Assembly: GCF_034702125.1 (NCBI RefSeq)
Contig: NC_085878.1
Coordinates: forward strand, 18,854,057 to 18,918,056
DNA: 64,000 bases
Source: Engraulis encrasicolus
Lineage: Eukaryota > Chordata > Actinopteri > Clupeiformes > Engraulidae
Direction of reading: 5' to 3'
In this document: one piece after another, positions 25,318 through 42,117 of the stretch
Layout of the letters: each line of letters begins with the position of its first letter
Position numbering within the stretch: position 1 is the first letter of the stretch
Translations under genes and position numbers: made by a program
The notes under the pieces: generated by a model
What the model saw: the letters and a program-made list of their open reading frames with translations, nothing else
What the model was told of the DNA's origin: nothing
Database searches by the model: none

Positions 25318-25904
25318 TGATACCCTCTGATTGCCCGCATCAATGCAGACACCCTATTACAACTGAGTAGATGTAATTTTACTACTACTCATACTCCTCC
25401 TTTTATAGTGCATCTGATTGCTGCTGGGTAGCCTTGGATTCTGGGGGCTCTTGGTGGAACCTTGAAGTCCTGGTGGATCTTGGACGTCGATCTGACACAA
25501 ATGAACCAAATCATTCTCCACACACTACCATCATATCATTTGTCCGGTAAAGCATTATATTGCAACCTATTATTAATTAAATGCACTATTCTGTAACATT
25601 CATGATGTGAGACATACAGGTTGTGATGTTTCTATGGTATTCACTCCCATTAAAATGATCGAAAATACTGCTTGTACAGTGTTCCACAGAACTGTCCTCG
25701 TGCATACAACTTCATTGGTGGTGATTCAGATGGCGATGAGATACGATGTAGAGGCAGCACGGATCTACCCACAGGCTTCCAGCTTGACAAAGTATGATCA
25801 ATACAGACAGACCTCACTGACATACTGCACATTACGATGTATACACATTTTGTTCTTCTTTGTACATGGACACACAGTTCAGTTCAGATTATTTTGTCCT
25901 GGGC

Positions 25905-26087
<183 letters not shown>

Positions 26088-26887
26088 AACAATATCACTT
26101 AATATAATTCTGTTTTAGGATTCTTGTGCTGTATACTACAGTCCAAGTGGCATGCTTGGATCACATAGCATCCGGCTTATTGTTGAGGACTACCCCAAGA
26201 CTAACATCACTCTCTCGTATAACGATGGAACGATATCTTACAAGGGCCCAATCCAGGCCGCCCGTCAACAACGCTCTGTTGGGGGGTGGCTAGGGATTTC
26301 AACACCCACACCTTCCAGTCCCCCTACTCTTACTTCGACTGCTGCTGTTACTACAACACCTCCTACTACAACAAGGCCTACTACTACCAATAGTAATAAC
26401 CCTGCTGTTGTCGGGTCTACCATGGCTGCAGGAGTCAATACTCCTGCTTCCACCACAAGACCAACTATGGCCAGTTCTTCAACCAGGTCACCAACACCAA
26501 CTCCCTCTTGGCCGTATGCCAGTGCTTCACAAAGCACTCCAGCAGATCCATTAAGTGATCTTTCTCTACAGTTTGTCATTGTTGGTAAGGGTTTTTTAAT
26601 TAAATATGTTTTGTTTCTTTTTCCAAAATTCACAAATTTATCTACCATTAATTATCTGTTGGATTTAGTTGATTCCTCAGTGCCATCTTGCAGCGCGGGA
26701 GTGTACCTGCCCCAGTTCCTCCATCCGACCCCAGCTGACAGAGAACGGCTGCATGCTGCCATCAACCAGGAGCTGGAAATCAGGATTAGAGCAGCAGCTA
26801 CTCACTCCGTGTAAACTTGTGCATTTACATTTAACACCAGAATACATGAGTCTGTATGTCTGACATTGGGGAAACTCGATGAACTCT

Positions 26888-28016
26888 CTGAAAAAAATAG
26901 GTGTTGTGATACACCCGAAAAAGGACTGTATGATAGGGGCTGGTGCAGGTATACAACAAACACCACAGGCTGTCCGGCCAGAACAGTATGAAGATGTCCA
27001 ATGAAGTCAGACACACACAGATGGGAATGCAAACCGTGAAAACCGTGGAAACCGTGGTTTTACTATAAAAGTAAAATAGAAAATACAAAGACATAAGCAT
27101 ATACATGAATGAATGAAAATACACATGATACACTATATACAGTACAATATACAATATATACAATACATATATACAATATATATAATGAGGAAACTGAGGA
27201 TAGCTGCCTACAGCAGCTATCTTACCAAGGGGGAGGGGGAACATGAAGGTGACTGCCTACAGCAGACATCCTAAGCAGGGGGAATGAAGAGGGGACATGA
27301 CACAGCTACCTACAATAGCTGTGTGGACTGGGGCATGGGTATGTGCCTGCCTAAAGCAGACACACAGAGCATGCGTTAAACAGACATGAGTGATGCAAGC
27401 GCTACTCCACCACAGTAGCACATTACTGACCCAATGCACTCTCTGGCAGAACCGCGACATGGAGAAATGAGTACATATACTATGCAGCTACTAGACAATG
27501 CAAACTGTACAGTAAACACAATACAATACAGACATGACATAACATAGTAACAACGCAGTAGCAACTCACTCTCAAAGACGCACGGCAAGAGTACATGAGT
27601 GGACGCTGGGATCCTGAAACGTCCAAGATGATGAGAGAGATGGATCCCAAGTGTGCATGGAGTCCCCGTCCGATGAGTGGTCTGACTACTGACCTCTTGT
27701 CCTGGCCCTATATGCTCCCAGCAGCACAGCAGGGTGCCGAGCCAGGGGTGTTACCAGCAGGCCAGGACCCACCTCTGGAGCCGGAAGGTCTGCTTGCTGG
27801 GCCAATCACTGCCTACCCACACACTCGGTGCATGACGGAAAAGTACCGGGTCTGTAGGTCAGTGAAAGGGTCTGTATGTCAGTAGCAGGGGGAGCAGTAG
27901 AAGGAGGGGGTGACAGGTAGCCCACCAGCAACGGGGGATGGGCAACCTGCTAAGAAGTTGTGAGGAGAGGCATGACTGTTGAGGGCTCAGGGGACTCAGG
28001 GCTCACAATTCTTAAC
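26888..28016. mobile_element. 1.13-kb unclassified insertion in intron 6 of copy 3
   Basis: Intron 6 is 1255 bp here and 116 bp in copy 5. The extra DNA is flanked by actct on both sides (26883-26887 and 28017-28021), and copy 5 has the single site near 42904. The insert contains four diverged tandem segments around 27200-27370 (gactgcctacagcagacatc type), a TATA-like stretch near 27062 and a purine-rich end. It has no coding capacity. A solo LTR is a reasonable guess, but the termini are not canonical. Confidence 0.65.
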
Positions 28017-30502
28017 ACTCTCACCAAATCCTTAATAATGACTCAACATTTGCTCTCTCTGAAAGGGTTCATGATGTTATCATGAGTGGACCTCTTAACA
28101 TTAAAAAGGACAAGACCTCTGCTGGAGAGTATGTCCTTCGATGGACACCGAGGAGTGATGACCTTGGAGAACATTTTCCCATCTGTTTCATCGCAGAGAG
28201 CAAAGCCGGGTGAGCAGAGAATAAAACTGTACTGATGTTTGATGTACTCCTGTCCATGTCCAACATGCCATGACATGAAAAGACAGTGAAGCAACATTGT
28301 TAAACAACAGTTTTTTTGTGTAGCTACTGTGAAATGAATGACCAAAAATATAACACCTGTCCATTTGAAAATATACCACTTATACTGTTATAATTTCATT
28401 TTAGGAGTATCTTTTACCAATCTGACATGAGATGTGTCATTGTGGAAGTTGTGGAACGTGAACAGGGTTTGTATTTGCATTATTTCAATAAACAGAAAAT
28501 TCGTGTTTTGTTCTAAACGAAAGTTCGGGAGAAGTGTAATGAAATTTGACATTTGGCAGTATTTCAGCACCACGGCCAGCGGTCTTGCCCAATACACTGC
28601 GTAATCAAACTAATCTCAGCTTTTCGAGTGCAGTGGTCCGCACGGACCCTGTGAAGCACTTTCGGTGCACCGCATAGACAGCAGTTCTCCTGCGAGAACG
28701 AAGATGTATGCATAAATGCTTAATCCAAATTTCAGATAGTGAGCTCATGAAACATGTAATGTGAAAGGTTACAATACATGCTCGTGTGACCTGACAGTAT
28801 GGTACTATTTGTCGTATTCTAACAGCTTTCGTAGGCAATGTCATTTGTTCTGAAAACTTCATGGTCATCGAAGTGAACAAAACACAATCGGATAAAATCA
28901 GAATACATGAAGACCACCTAAGACTCAACGACCCTTCCTGCACCCTCTACTCTAACGGCACACATGTCTTCGCCAACATGTCCCTGAACACCTGTGGGAC
29001 TGTCATGGAGGTGAATCATCACTATCATCCCAACAAAGTGGACATAAAGAATATTAAGTGTCTCCCAAATATTCATGCTAACATATTTATTTTCATATTG
29101 TAGGAGGATGACGCCAATATCATTTTCAAGAATGAGATTGTGTCCGTTGACAACCCGAATGACGTCATAACCAGGCACAAACAGGTGCAGCTACAGTTTT
29201 TTTGCAAGTATCCCAAAAAAGGCAGTGTGACCCTCGAGTTTGACGTCCACAGAAGCCCATTTGTATTCGTTCAAAAAGGATTCGGCACTTTCAGCTACCA
29301 GTTTGAGTTCTTCCACTCCAGTCAGTTTCGAAATATGGAGGACCCTAGCACCTATCCTCTCGAGTACGACCTTGGAGACATGATGTACATGCAAATTGAA
29401 GCAACATCCCCAGTCAACAACACTGAGCTCTTTGTGGAGTCTTGCCAGGCCAGTCCCAGTGATGACCCCAATTCCCACACCTCCTACTCGATCATCAGTA
29501 ATGGGTAAGCTTGATGCATGCTGTGGATACTCATTGAGTTTATTTTTGTCATGTTTGGTTGGCTAATGAATTCTGATTTGTCACATAGATGCATTCAAGA
29601 TGAAACGCTGCAGTTCTTTTCAAATCATGGCAATATTGTCAAGTTTGGAATGAAGGCTTTCAAGTTCATTGGATTGCATGATCAGGTACCAACTACAGCT
29701 ATAGACAATTCTATGTAACTGTAATGACCAAATATCCTGTGGTCCCTGTCTAGAAGTCATGAATTGTTCAAATTATGCTCTCTCTCCAAAGGTGTTCATC
29801 ACGTGTTCGGTCATCCTGTGTGAGGCTGACAATTCCAACACCAGGTGTTCCCAGGGCTGCATGAACACCACAGCTGCACCTGCAGCACACCACCACCACA
29901 GGAGAGAGGCTCCCATCCAGACCATCAGCCACTTCATCTCCCAGGGACCCGTGAGGCTCAGCAGGAGCGTCAACCTCAAGGATGCTGCAAGCACAGGTCA
30001 GCCATTACCTTCCTATGGTTCTCTAGGCTTACTGTAGAGTACAACATGTCACAACCCTAATTTTAGAATTCTACAGCATTTGCATGGCAGTGAGAAATAG
30101 TAACTTTTGTTTGTGTTTTCTTACAGTGACTTCCAATGGTTTGAACATGAATCTTGTGTTCATTGCTGGATGCTTGCTCCTGGCTATGGGTATGTTGTGT
30201 GGTGCTCTGATCTACACGAAACGACCCAAGGCAGCATATCAGCCCCTGCCAACTAACGATTACCAATGATTTTGGCTTTAAAGCCTATCTTTTCAGATAA
30301 AATGTGTTTTTTTTTTTTTTTTTTACTTTTTCTGTCTTGTGCAATATGGGATGAAAAAAAAAACTAAATTACATGTAACTTACTTAATTTAGTTGTCGGT
30401 AAAACCCTTTAAGCATTGCTTAATCTCCTTTGAGATAAATTAAGTTTCTGACTTTTAATTCATGTAGAAATATGCATTGTCCTCTAGACTGGGCCATGAA
30501 TC

Positions 30503-30541
30503 AATAAAGATCCAATCAATAAAATCCATCAATAAAATCTA
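30503..30541 (+). terminator. Polyadenylation signals of copy 3
   Basis: Three AATAAA hexamers occur between 30503 and about 30540, arranged like those of copy 1. This again shows the copy 1-type 3' end of this gene. Confidence 0.6.
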
Positions 30542-30683
30542 TACTCACACTGAATAGACTTTTGCCTCGTACAATTGGGCTCAAATGTATTTCTTACATG
30601 TAGGTGATGGTTAAAGGTTTATATTTTGTATATTTTTGTATATTGTCTCTTTAATAAACAGCAAATGTGTGTACATTTGTGTT

Positions 30684-30717
<34 letters not shown>

Positions 30718-30889
30718 GGGGGGGGGGGGGACTGCACATGAATGGACTTCATATATTCTGACAATAATAATTGTCTAAAATTATACTCATACCTTTAATG
30801 ACAAAATAGAAATGCAAAAACATTTCTTTAGTGACAATTTTTGGGAGAATTATGGGAGTCCTTTGATGTGGCCCTCAAGGATAGAAATA

Positions 30890-30890
30890 A

Positions 30891-30984
<94 letters not shown>

Positions 30985-30988
30985 GTGT
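30890..30988. repeat. GT microsatellite (after copy 3)
   Basis: A (GT)n tract at the left edge of the TIR element at 30989. It is much shorter at the matching site after copy 1. Confidence 0.95.
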
Positions 30989-31231
30989 CAGGGCTTGAAA
31001 TAAACATTTTCACTTAATGGCCACTGTGGCTAGCGGTTTTTCGGGGTCTATAGCCATTCAGCCATTGTATTAGCCACACATTTGATATTCCTTCATCATG
31101 TTACTGTACATCTAACATCACAGGATGAGGTGATAAAGCAAGAAGATGACTGAGTGAAACTATTACTAGCCACTGCCAAGTTTTACCAGCATTTGGCTGG
31201 TTGGCAGGTGTCGTGTCAGTGTCAAGCCCTG
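30989..31231. mobile_element. TIR element, second copy (after copy 3)
   Basis: It has the same termini (cagggcttga and gtcaagccctg) as 10050-10334, with about 40 bp missing internally. Confidence 0.65.
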
Positions 31232-31380
31232 GTGTGCGCGCCCGTGTGTGTGTTGTTTTCTCCGAGGTACTGTATGTTGACTTTTTGCATTCATGGCTCA
31301 TTGCAACTCAATCACCAAAACATTCGGTTGAAACACACACTGGTCGTATTGCTCATTATTTGTATTTTGTCTGTTTATAG

Positions 31381-31400
31381 TGACCTCCAATGAACATGAA

Positions 31401-31470
<70 letters not shown>
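31381..31470 (+). pseudogene. Orphan exon 13 relic ending in CT repeats (after copy 3)
   Basis: An AG acceptor is followed by tgacctccaatgaacatgaa, which lacks the six bases ggtctg found in the other relics, and then a long (CT)n. Confidence 0.7.
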
Positions 31471-31473
<3 letters not shown>

Positions 31474-31712
31474 GCCTTTGGTCTCCCCAAGGGCACAGCA
31501 GTGTTGGGGTTAGGAGCCGTAGGCCCTCGTATACACTGCAGATCGGGCCGCTCGGCCATAGATTCTCCCCTGGGTGTTTGTATTTGGGCATGGCCTGGAA
31601 GGTATGGAGAGGCCGCCAGCGGTGTGGCTCCTTGCCCGTGATCCCGGCATTGCAATCGGGAAAGATTGTAAGTACCCATAGTGAGATGTTGAGTGACGTC
31701 AACTGAAAGAGA

Positions 31713-32002
31713 ACTATAGGTTACATGGTTATCCCAGTTTTCTGAGGGAGATAAACGAGACATCTCACCAGACGACCCTATTTGCCCACGGTCTCAGACG
31801 TTTGGTTGTTATCAGATGAAGCTCTGAGCCGACGTAGGGACGGTTTTATACTCCGAACTGAACCACGGATTCACACAGCTCATTGGCCGGGCGGCATGAT
31901 TGAAGGCTGGCTTCAATAAATGTCACGTATGAGGGTGAAACCCATATTGAGATGTCTCCTTCATCTCCTTCAGAGAACCGAGGTTACCATGTAACCTATA
32001 GT
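31713..32002. mobile_element. MITE with about 20-bp inverted termini (after copy 3)
   Basis: This is the duplicate of 10758-11047, with the same termini and almost the same interior. Confidence 0.7.
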
Positions 32003-32299
32003 TTTTGTTCTGGCCTACTTGAATTGAAAGCTGCACTGAGCCAAGTGTACAATATTTCTTGTTTAGAGAATCCGTTCACATTCAAAGAAGTAGCCTGAGC
32101 TATAGCTTCATATATAATATATAGGCCATTTCTGCAAACCAGTTGGGCAACTCTTTAACAACAATCCAACATCTTAACGAGATGTCTGTCATTGGTGACA
32201 GATTCTTAGTGAGTTGATTGATACATTCCCTGAAGTCAGTGTTTGTATGGGTGAGGGTTAGAAAATACAATGTGATGCCTTGCCTTACTTCTTTGTTAG

Positions 32300-32800
32300 C
32301 TTGGTTAGCTGTCCATTTAGGCCAGGGGTGGGGAACCGTTTTCATTCAAGGGCCACTTCAAATTGTATACAAAGGCCTCAGAGGGCCGTACTATGAACAC
32401 AAACCAAGATTTCACCTTGCACCTAAGGCCTATTGGCCTATATTATATTGAACACTTTAACCTTCACCACGTCCCCTGAAAATGTAACTTAATTGTAGCC
32501 AAACTGGGAAACTCCAACTTTCATTCTCATTTTGCCACATCACTCCACAGCACACAAGTGTCCACTGCACACAATGAAATTCCATTTATGCCTCACATGT
32601 GCAAGGGGGCAGCTCCCAATGGCGCCCAAAGGGAGCAGTGCGGCGGGACGGTACCATGCTCAGGGTACCTCAGTCATGGAGGAGGATGGGGGAGAGCACT
32701 GGATAATTACTACCCCCACCAACCTGGCGGGTTGGGAGTCGAACCGGCAACTTTTGGGCTACAAGTCTGACGCCCAAACGAATTTGTTGGGGGTACCCGA
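32300..32800. repeat. Interspersed repeat plus SINE-like element (5' of copy 4)
   Basis: These are the same two elements found at 14160-14640 before copy 2. Here they join the copy 3 flank directly, without the Gypsy insertion. Confidence 0.55.
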
Positions 32801-33208
32801 AAGCCCCACATTGTTAAAACGTCAAATAAAACATAATTATTATTCATGGGCATTCAGTATACAGTATATGCAGGTACTAGATCAATTATGCTCAATAAGA
32901 TGTACAAAACCATTTACATATGCCAATATCTAAATGCACGAAAAGGAAAGGGGCTGTTCGCCTAGGACACCAGATAGACTAGAACTGGCCCTGTCTGAAA
33001 TCATGTTATGCAGTGAGCATTGGAGTCCACCCACTTGTTGACTATGGGCGTATGGCCCTCTTTTTAAACAAAAAAACAAGTTCCTCGAGTTTCAGAACCC
33101 AGCATGTGTCAGATTTTTTTGCATCTGACCTAATGAATTTTTTTTTACACTCAGGAAATCATGGGCTGATGTTATTTACCGTAAACGGTCCCTTCCTTCT
33201 TTCTGCTG

Positions 33209-33215
33209 TATAAAA
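33209..33215 (+). promoter_or_regulatory. TATA box of ZP gene copy 4
   Basis: TATAAAA lies 47 bp before the ATG, as in copies 1 and 2. Confidence 0.75.
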
Positions 33216-33261
33216 GGAGGAGAGAGATGGAGAAGGGTGAGAGTCTGCAACATCAGTCATC

Positions 33262-37467
<4,206 letters not shown>

Positions 37468-37703
37468 TGCTGGCTTTAAGGCCCATCTTTTCAGATAAAA
37501 TACAGGTTTTCAAAATGTTTGTACTTTTTCTTTCTAATGTGGGATGAAAAAAAAACTAAATTGACTTACTTAATTGAGTTTTCTGTAAAAACCTTTAAAC
37601 ATTGCTTAATCTCCTTTGAGATCAATGATGTTTTTGACTTTTAATTCATGTAAGAAAATGCATTGTCCTCTAGATTGGGCACTGAACCAACAAAACAATC
37701 TTC

Positions 37704-37709
37704 AATAAA
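37704..37709 (+). terminator. Polyadenylation signal of copy 4
   Basis: AATAAA lies about 240 bp after the stop codon, in the same context as copy 2. Confidence 0.6.
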
Positions 37710-38089
37710 ATCTATACCAGTACTCACACTGAATCGAGCCATTCTAAATTTTTGTTTCATACAATTGGGCTCAAATGTATTTATTACATGTACTGTAGGT
37801 GATGGTTAAAAGATGTATATTTTGTATATTTTTGGATATTTTCACTGTTCATTCAAAGAGTTGTTTCAGAAAATAGAATAGAGTGTATATGAATGTCTTA
37901 AATGAATGTTTACTGGTGAAATGAAGGATAATAATAAAAAAAATAAACACATATCAAAGTGACATGTATTTTATTTTTTCACACATTGAATTCTATTCAA
38001 TTGCATTCATGGCTCATTGTAACTCAATCACAGAAACATTCGGGTGAAACTCACTCTGGCCGTATTGCTCATCATTTGTCTGTTAACAG

Positions 38090-38112
38090 TGACCTCCAAT
38101 GGTCTGAACATG

Positions 38113-38192
<80 letters not shown>
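38090..38192 (+). pseudogene. Orphan exon 13 relic ending in CT repeats (after copy 4)
   Basis: The acceptor aacag is followed by tgacctccaatggtctgaac and a pure (CT)n of about 80 bp. This is the longest CT tract of the four relics. Confidence 0.75.
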
Positions 38193-38196
<4 letters not shown>

Positions 38197-39473
38197 GCAT
38201 GTAGTAAAAACACTGAAAATGAATGAAGGCCATGAGTATGATTTTGTTTAGTTATCAAGCAATACAATTTTGGATAATTGTTGCCCAATGGTTTCTTATG
38301 TCATAACTGATAGTTCAACATAATATCATAATTCTCATAAATGATTTTAAGATGCGGTGGAATTGACGTGATTACTATTAATTGAAAGGAAATTATCTGA
38401 TAAAATAAAATAAATATAATATGATATGATAGACTGACAAATTGTGATATGATAAACTAATGAATTAAATTAATTGTGTTAGTGTTAACATATTAAAATG
38501 TGAACATTTCTTTCTCAACCTTCACGGCACACGACACCACACACACATTATCTTTCAGTCGTGAAGTGAAAGAGAAACCTACATTTATTTTACACAACAC
38601 AAGCAGACACACGTCTGAAAACAAAATGTGGAATTTTATAACATTATCAATGCCTTCTTTTCTTTGAACTCTCTTGGAGTTGAATTAACACTGCAGAGTT
38701 CATTGTGAAGGTAGAGAATTAAGTGTTTACATTTTAGAAATACACCACACTGTAGGGTATAGTCTAAAATTTGGGGAGGCACTGAAAACTTATCTTTCAT
38801 TTGTGAAGTGAAAGTGAAACCTGTTCATTACACACAACATGCAGAGACATATTTTTGCACTTACTGTGGTTGTAAGTCTTTTCTTTGAACATGCCAAAGA
38901 GCCAGTATATCCAGTATACCTTTGAGGTATTGAGAGATGTTTTCACACGTCACAGGTCCACCCCGTTACATGCTATGAAATGTTTCCTCCAACCTGGCTG
39001 TTTAATATAAGTTTGGTTATACGTTTGAAACCACACAGTAACTACACAGTACATAATTCGGTGCTAATGTAAGGATGGGTACAGTGAAACCACTGCCCCT
39101 CGTGTTGTCAAGAATGGCTTCACTTAGGCCGACCTGATTGGTGTTTTATGGCATTAGAACATGGCCCATTGTCTATTCTTTATTTATTCCTGTGAACCAG
39201 TGATTTATTGGAAGCCCACAAGAGTCCATACGGTAAGTGTGCTAAACTATTGCTGAATGGATATCAGGTTTCAAAGAACCCATTCAATCTGAAACAAGTT
39301 CATCAGGTCTAAAGCGTCTCCAGCCTAATGAAGCTGTGGAATCTTATAGTACAAGTAAGTCTGCCTTAATAAGACTCAGTATTTAGCAATGCTACCACGC
39401 CTCCTCTGCTATGGAAAGACGTAAGCTACTGTAGAGAGATGCAGCAGGTTGAGAGTCTGCAACATCAGTCATC

Positions 39474-42021
39474 ATGTCGTTGTGCAGAGCGCTGCTGCCT
39501 CTGGTCCTGCTGGTGTCGGCCGCCTCAGCCAGCCACTTCTGGGGAGGCACCATGTCCTTCCTCCCTAAAGGACGCAACCCAGACGGACCCTACAGGGTAA
39601 AATGTCCACAGTTTCTGTGATTGTAGTGTAGTGTTGGTTCTTTGTAAATGTCTGTCATATCATATAAAACCGTACAATTATGAGTAGCCCTAAATGATTT
39701 ACAGTATTCTGGTTGGTCAATAAAATCAATGTGATATCCGTAAAATCTTACACTTGACTTGTACTTGACTGGTAATTATGTCGTTCATAATATAGTTTGA
39801 ACAAAGATCCCTTACGAAAATCGAACCCGGGTCGGCCGAGTGGTAAACGTGTGCCCTACCATATCAGCCACGGTAGGGCCGATTTCATGTTTTTTTGAGC
39901 ATGGTTCGGCACGGTTTTTGGTTTGACTAGGTTTAGCTATAAAATTATCATAAAAGTAAGAGTATGCACATCCCACCTCTCTGAGGCCAGGTGCAGGACA
40001 AAGGTGTGTCTAATAGTGGAAAGTACCTGAATAAATGTTCAAAGCGGAGCCACAGTGTGCGGACTTCTAGGCCTACTCTTTTCCACTTTTTAACTATAAA
40101 ATTAACCATGGTTTTACCACGGTTTATAATTATTCATGAAATTACACTTAGCTGCCACTCTTTTTTATCCAAGGCACATATTGGTGACAGTCCTTAGAGC
40201 AATATGGGGTTAAGTGCCTTGCTCAAGGGCACTTCAGTCATGGATGGAGCTGTAGGGAGAGGTAAAGGGATTTGAACCTGCCAAATCATCAAGATCATCA
40301 GTTCAACTCCCTAACCATTACACCACAGCTGCGAACAAGTTTTCATGTTTTTTTGGGGTGACCATGAAACCCACAATTAATCATGGTTTTAACCATGCTA
40401 AAAAATATATGAAAACCTTGAATAACCATGATCCATGGTTAGTCAGGAACCACGGTTTTCATGGTTACCCAAAAAAACATGAATAAGCCATAGTAATACT
40501 ATGGTTGGTTCAGAGTGCTTAGAGAAACCATGGTTACTAGGCCTACCTACATTTAACTTTACTCTAAATCCACATTTCCAGAAAGATTTCCAGAAAATAG
40601 GTCCAACATGAATGTTTGTCTTTCATAGCTGTAGCTTAGAAGTCATACAACTTTTTATATTTTAGGTGGACCTCCGCTACAAGGACACTTTCGATTCCTG
40701 CATACCAAGGCTGAATTGGGCTTGCGCTACCGGTAATTGCGGACGTCAGACTAACTTGGAAGCTGGCCAGATATATGACACCAATGGAAAGAACCAGAAC
40801 AATTACAACTGGTGCCAAGAAGAAGGAGTCATAACTAGGCACCTTACAAGTGACAAGCCTTTTCGACTAAGGTAAGCTCAACCCTGTAAAGGATCAGGCA
40901 ATTCCTGTGTAAAATAAACTGGACATAAATGATGCACAAGTTAGAAACATGTTTGCAAAAGCATTGTGAACCAGTGGTCAGAAAGGAAGCTTTAAGGTAC
41001 TTCTGTTGTACAGCCATCAGCATTCAAAGTAGCTCCACATTTCCTTGGTGGGCTATAAAAAGAACATTACAAGAAGTGGTTTGACAGGTAGCCTACCTTA
41101 CTGTTGTTTTTTGGAGCAACCATGATGAAAGCAAATATTTTCAAGACAAAAGGACTGGCATTCTTACATTGCACTCAAATGTCAAATCCAAAATGTTCTT
41201 AATAATAAGCATTCATTCACTATCATTACATAGATGCAAGCAGAGGTCAGAGGTCAAGTGTGCAGACGCTAAATTTGTTTCAAAGATTTCAGAAGCCATC
41301 GGATTGCTGCAAAATTGTTTTTGTTAGAAGTGGGTATAGATCATGCCATTCAATGGAATAAAACATCTCTCCAATGATACCCTCTGATTGCCCGCATCAA
41401 TGCAGACACCCTATTACAACTGAGTAGATGTAATTTTACTACTACTCATACTCCTCCTTTTATAGTGCATCTGATTGCTGCTGGGTAGCCTTGGATTCTG
41501 GGGGCTCTTGGTGGAACCTTGAAGTCCTGGTGGATCTTGGACGTCGATCTGACACAAATGAACCAAATCATTCTCCACACACTACCATCATATCATTTGT
41601 CCGGTAAAGCATTATATTGCAACCTATTATTAATTAAATGCACTATTCTGTAACATTCATGATGTGAGACATACAGGTTGTGATGTTTCTATGGTATTCA
41701 CTCCCATTAAAATGATCAAAAATACTGCTTGTACAGTGTTCCACAGAACTGTCCTCGTGCATACAACTTCATTGGTGGTGATTCAGATGGCGATGAGATA
41801 CGATGTAAAGGCAGCATGGATCTACCCACAGGCTTCCAGCTTGACAAAGTATGATTAATACAGACGGACCTCACTGACATACTGCACATTACGGTGTATA
41901 CACATTTTGTTCTTCTTTGTACATGGACACACAGTTCAGTTCAGATTATTTTGTACCTGCACAAGCACCCACACACACATGCACGCACACACACGCATGC
42001 ACGCACACACACACACGCATG

Positions 42022-42117
<96 letters not shown>

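Noticed and set aside
26265..26648. Minus-strand frame of 127 residues over exon 5 of copy 3 (also 42291-42653 in copy 5)
   Set aside because: It is the complement of the Thr/Ser/Pro-rich linker, giving Val/Gly-rich translation, and is not an independent gene.
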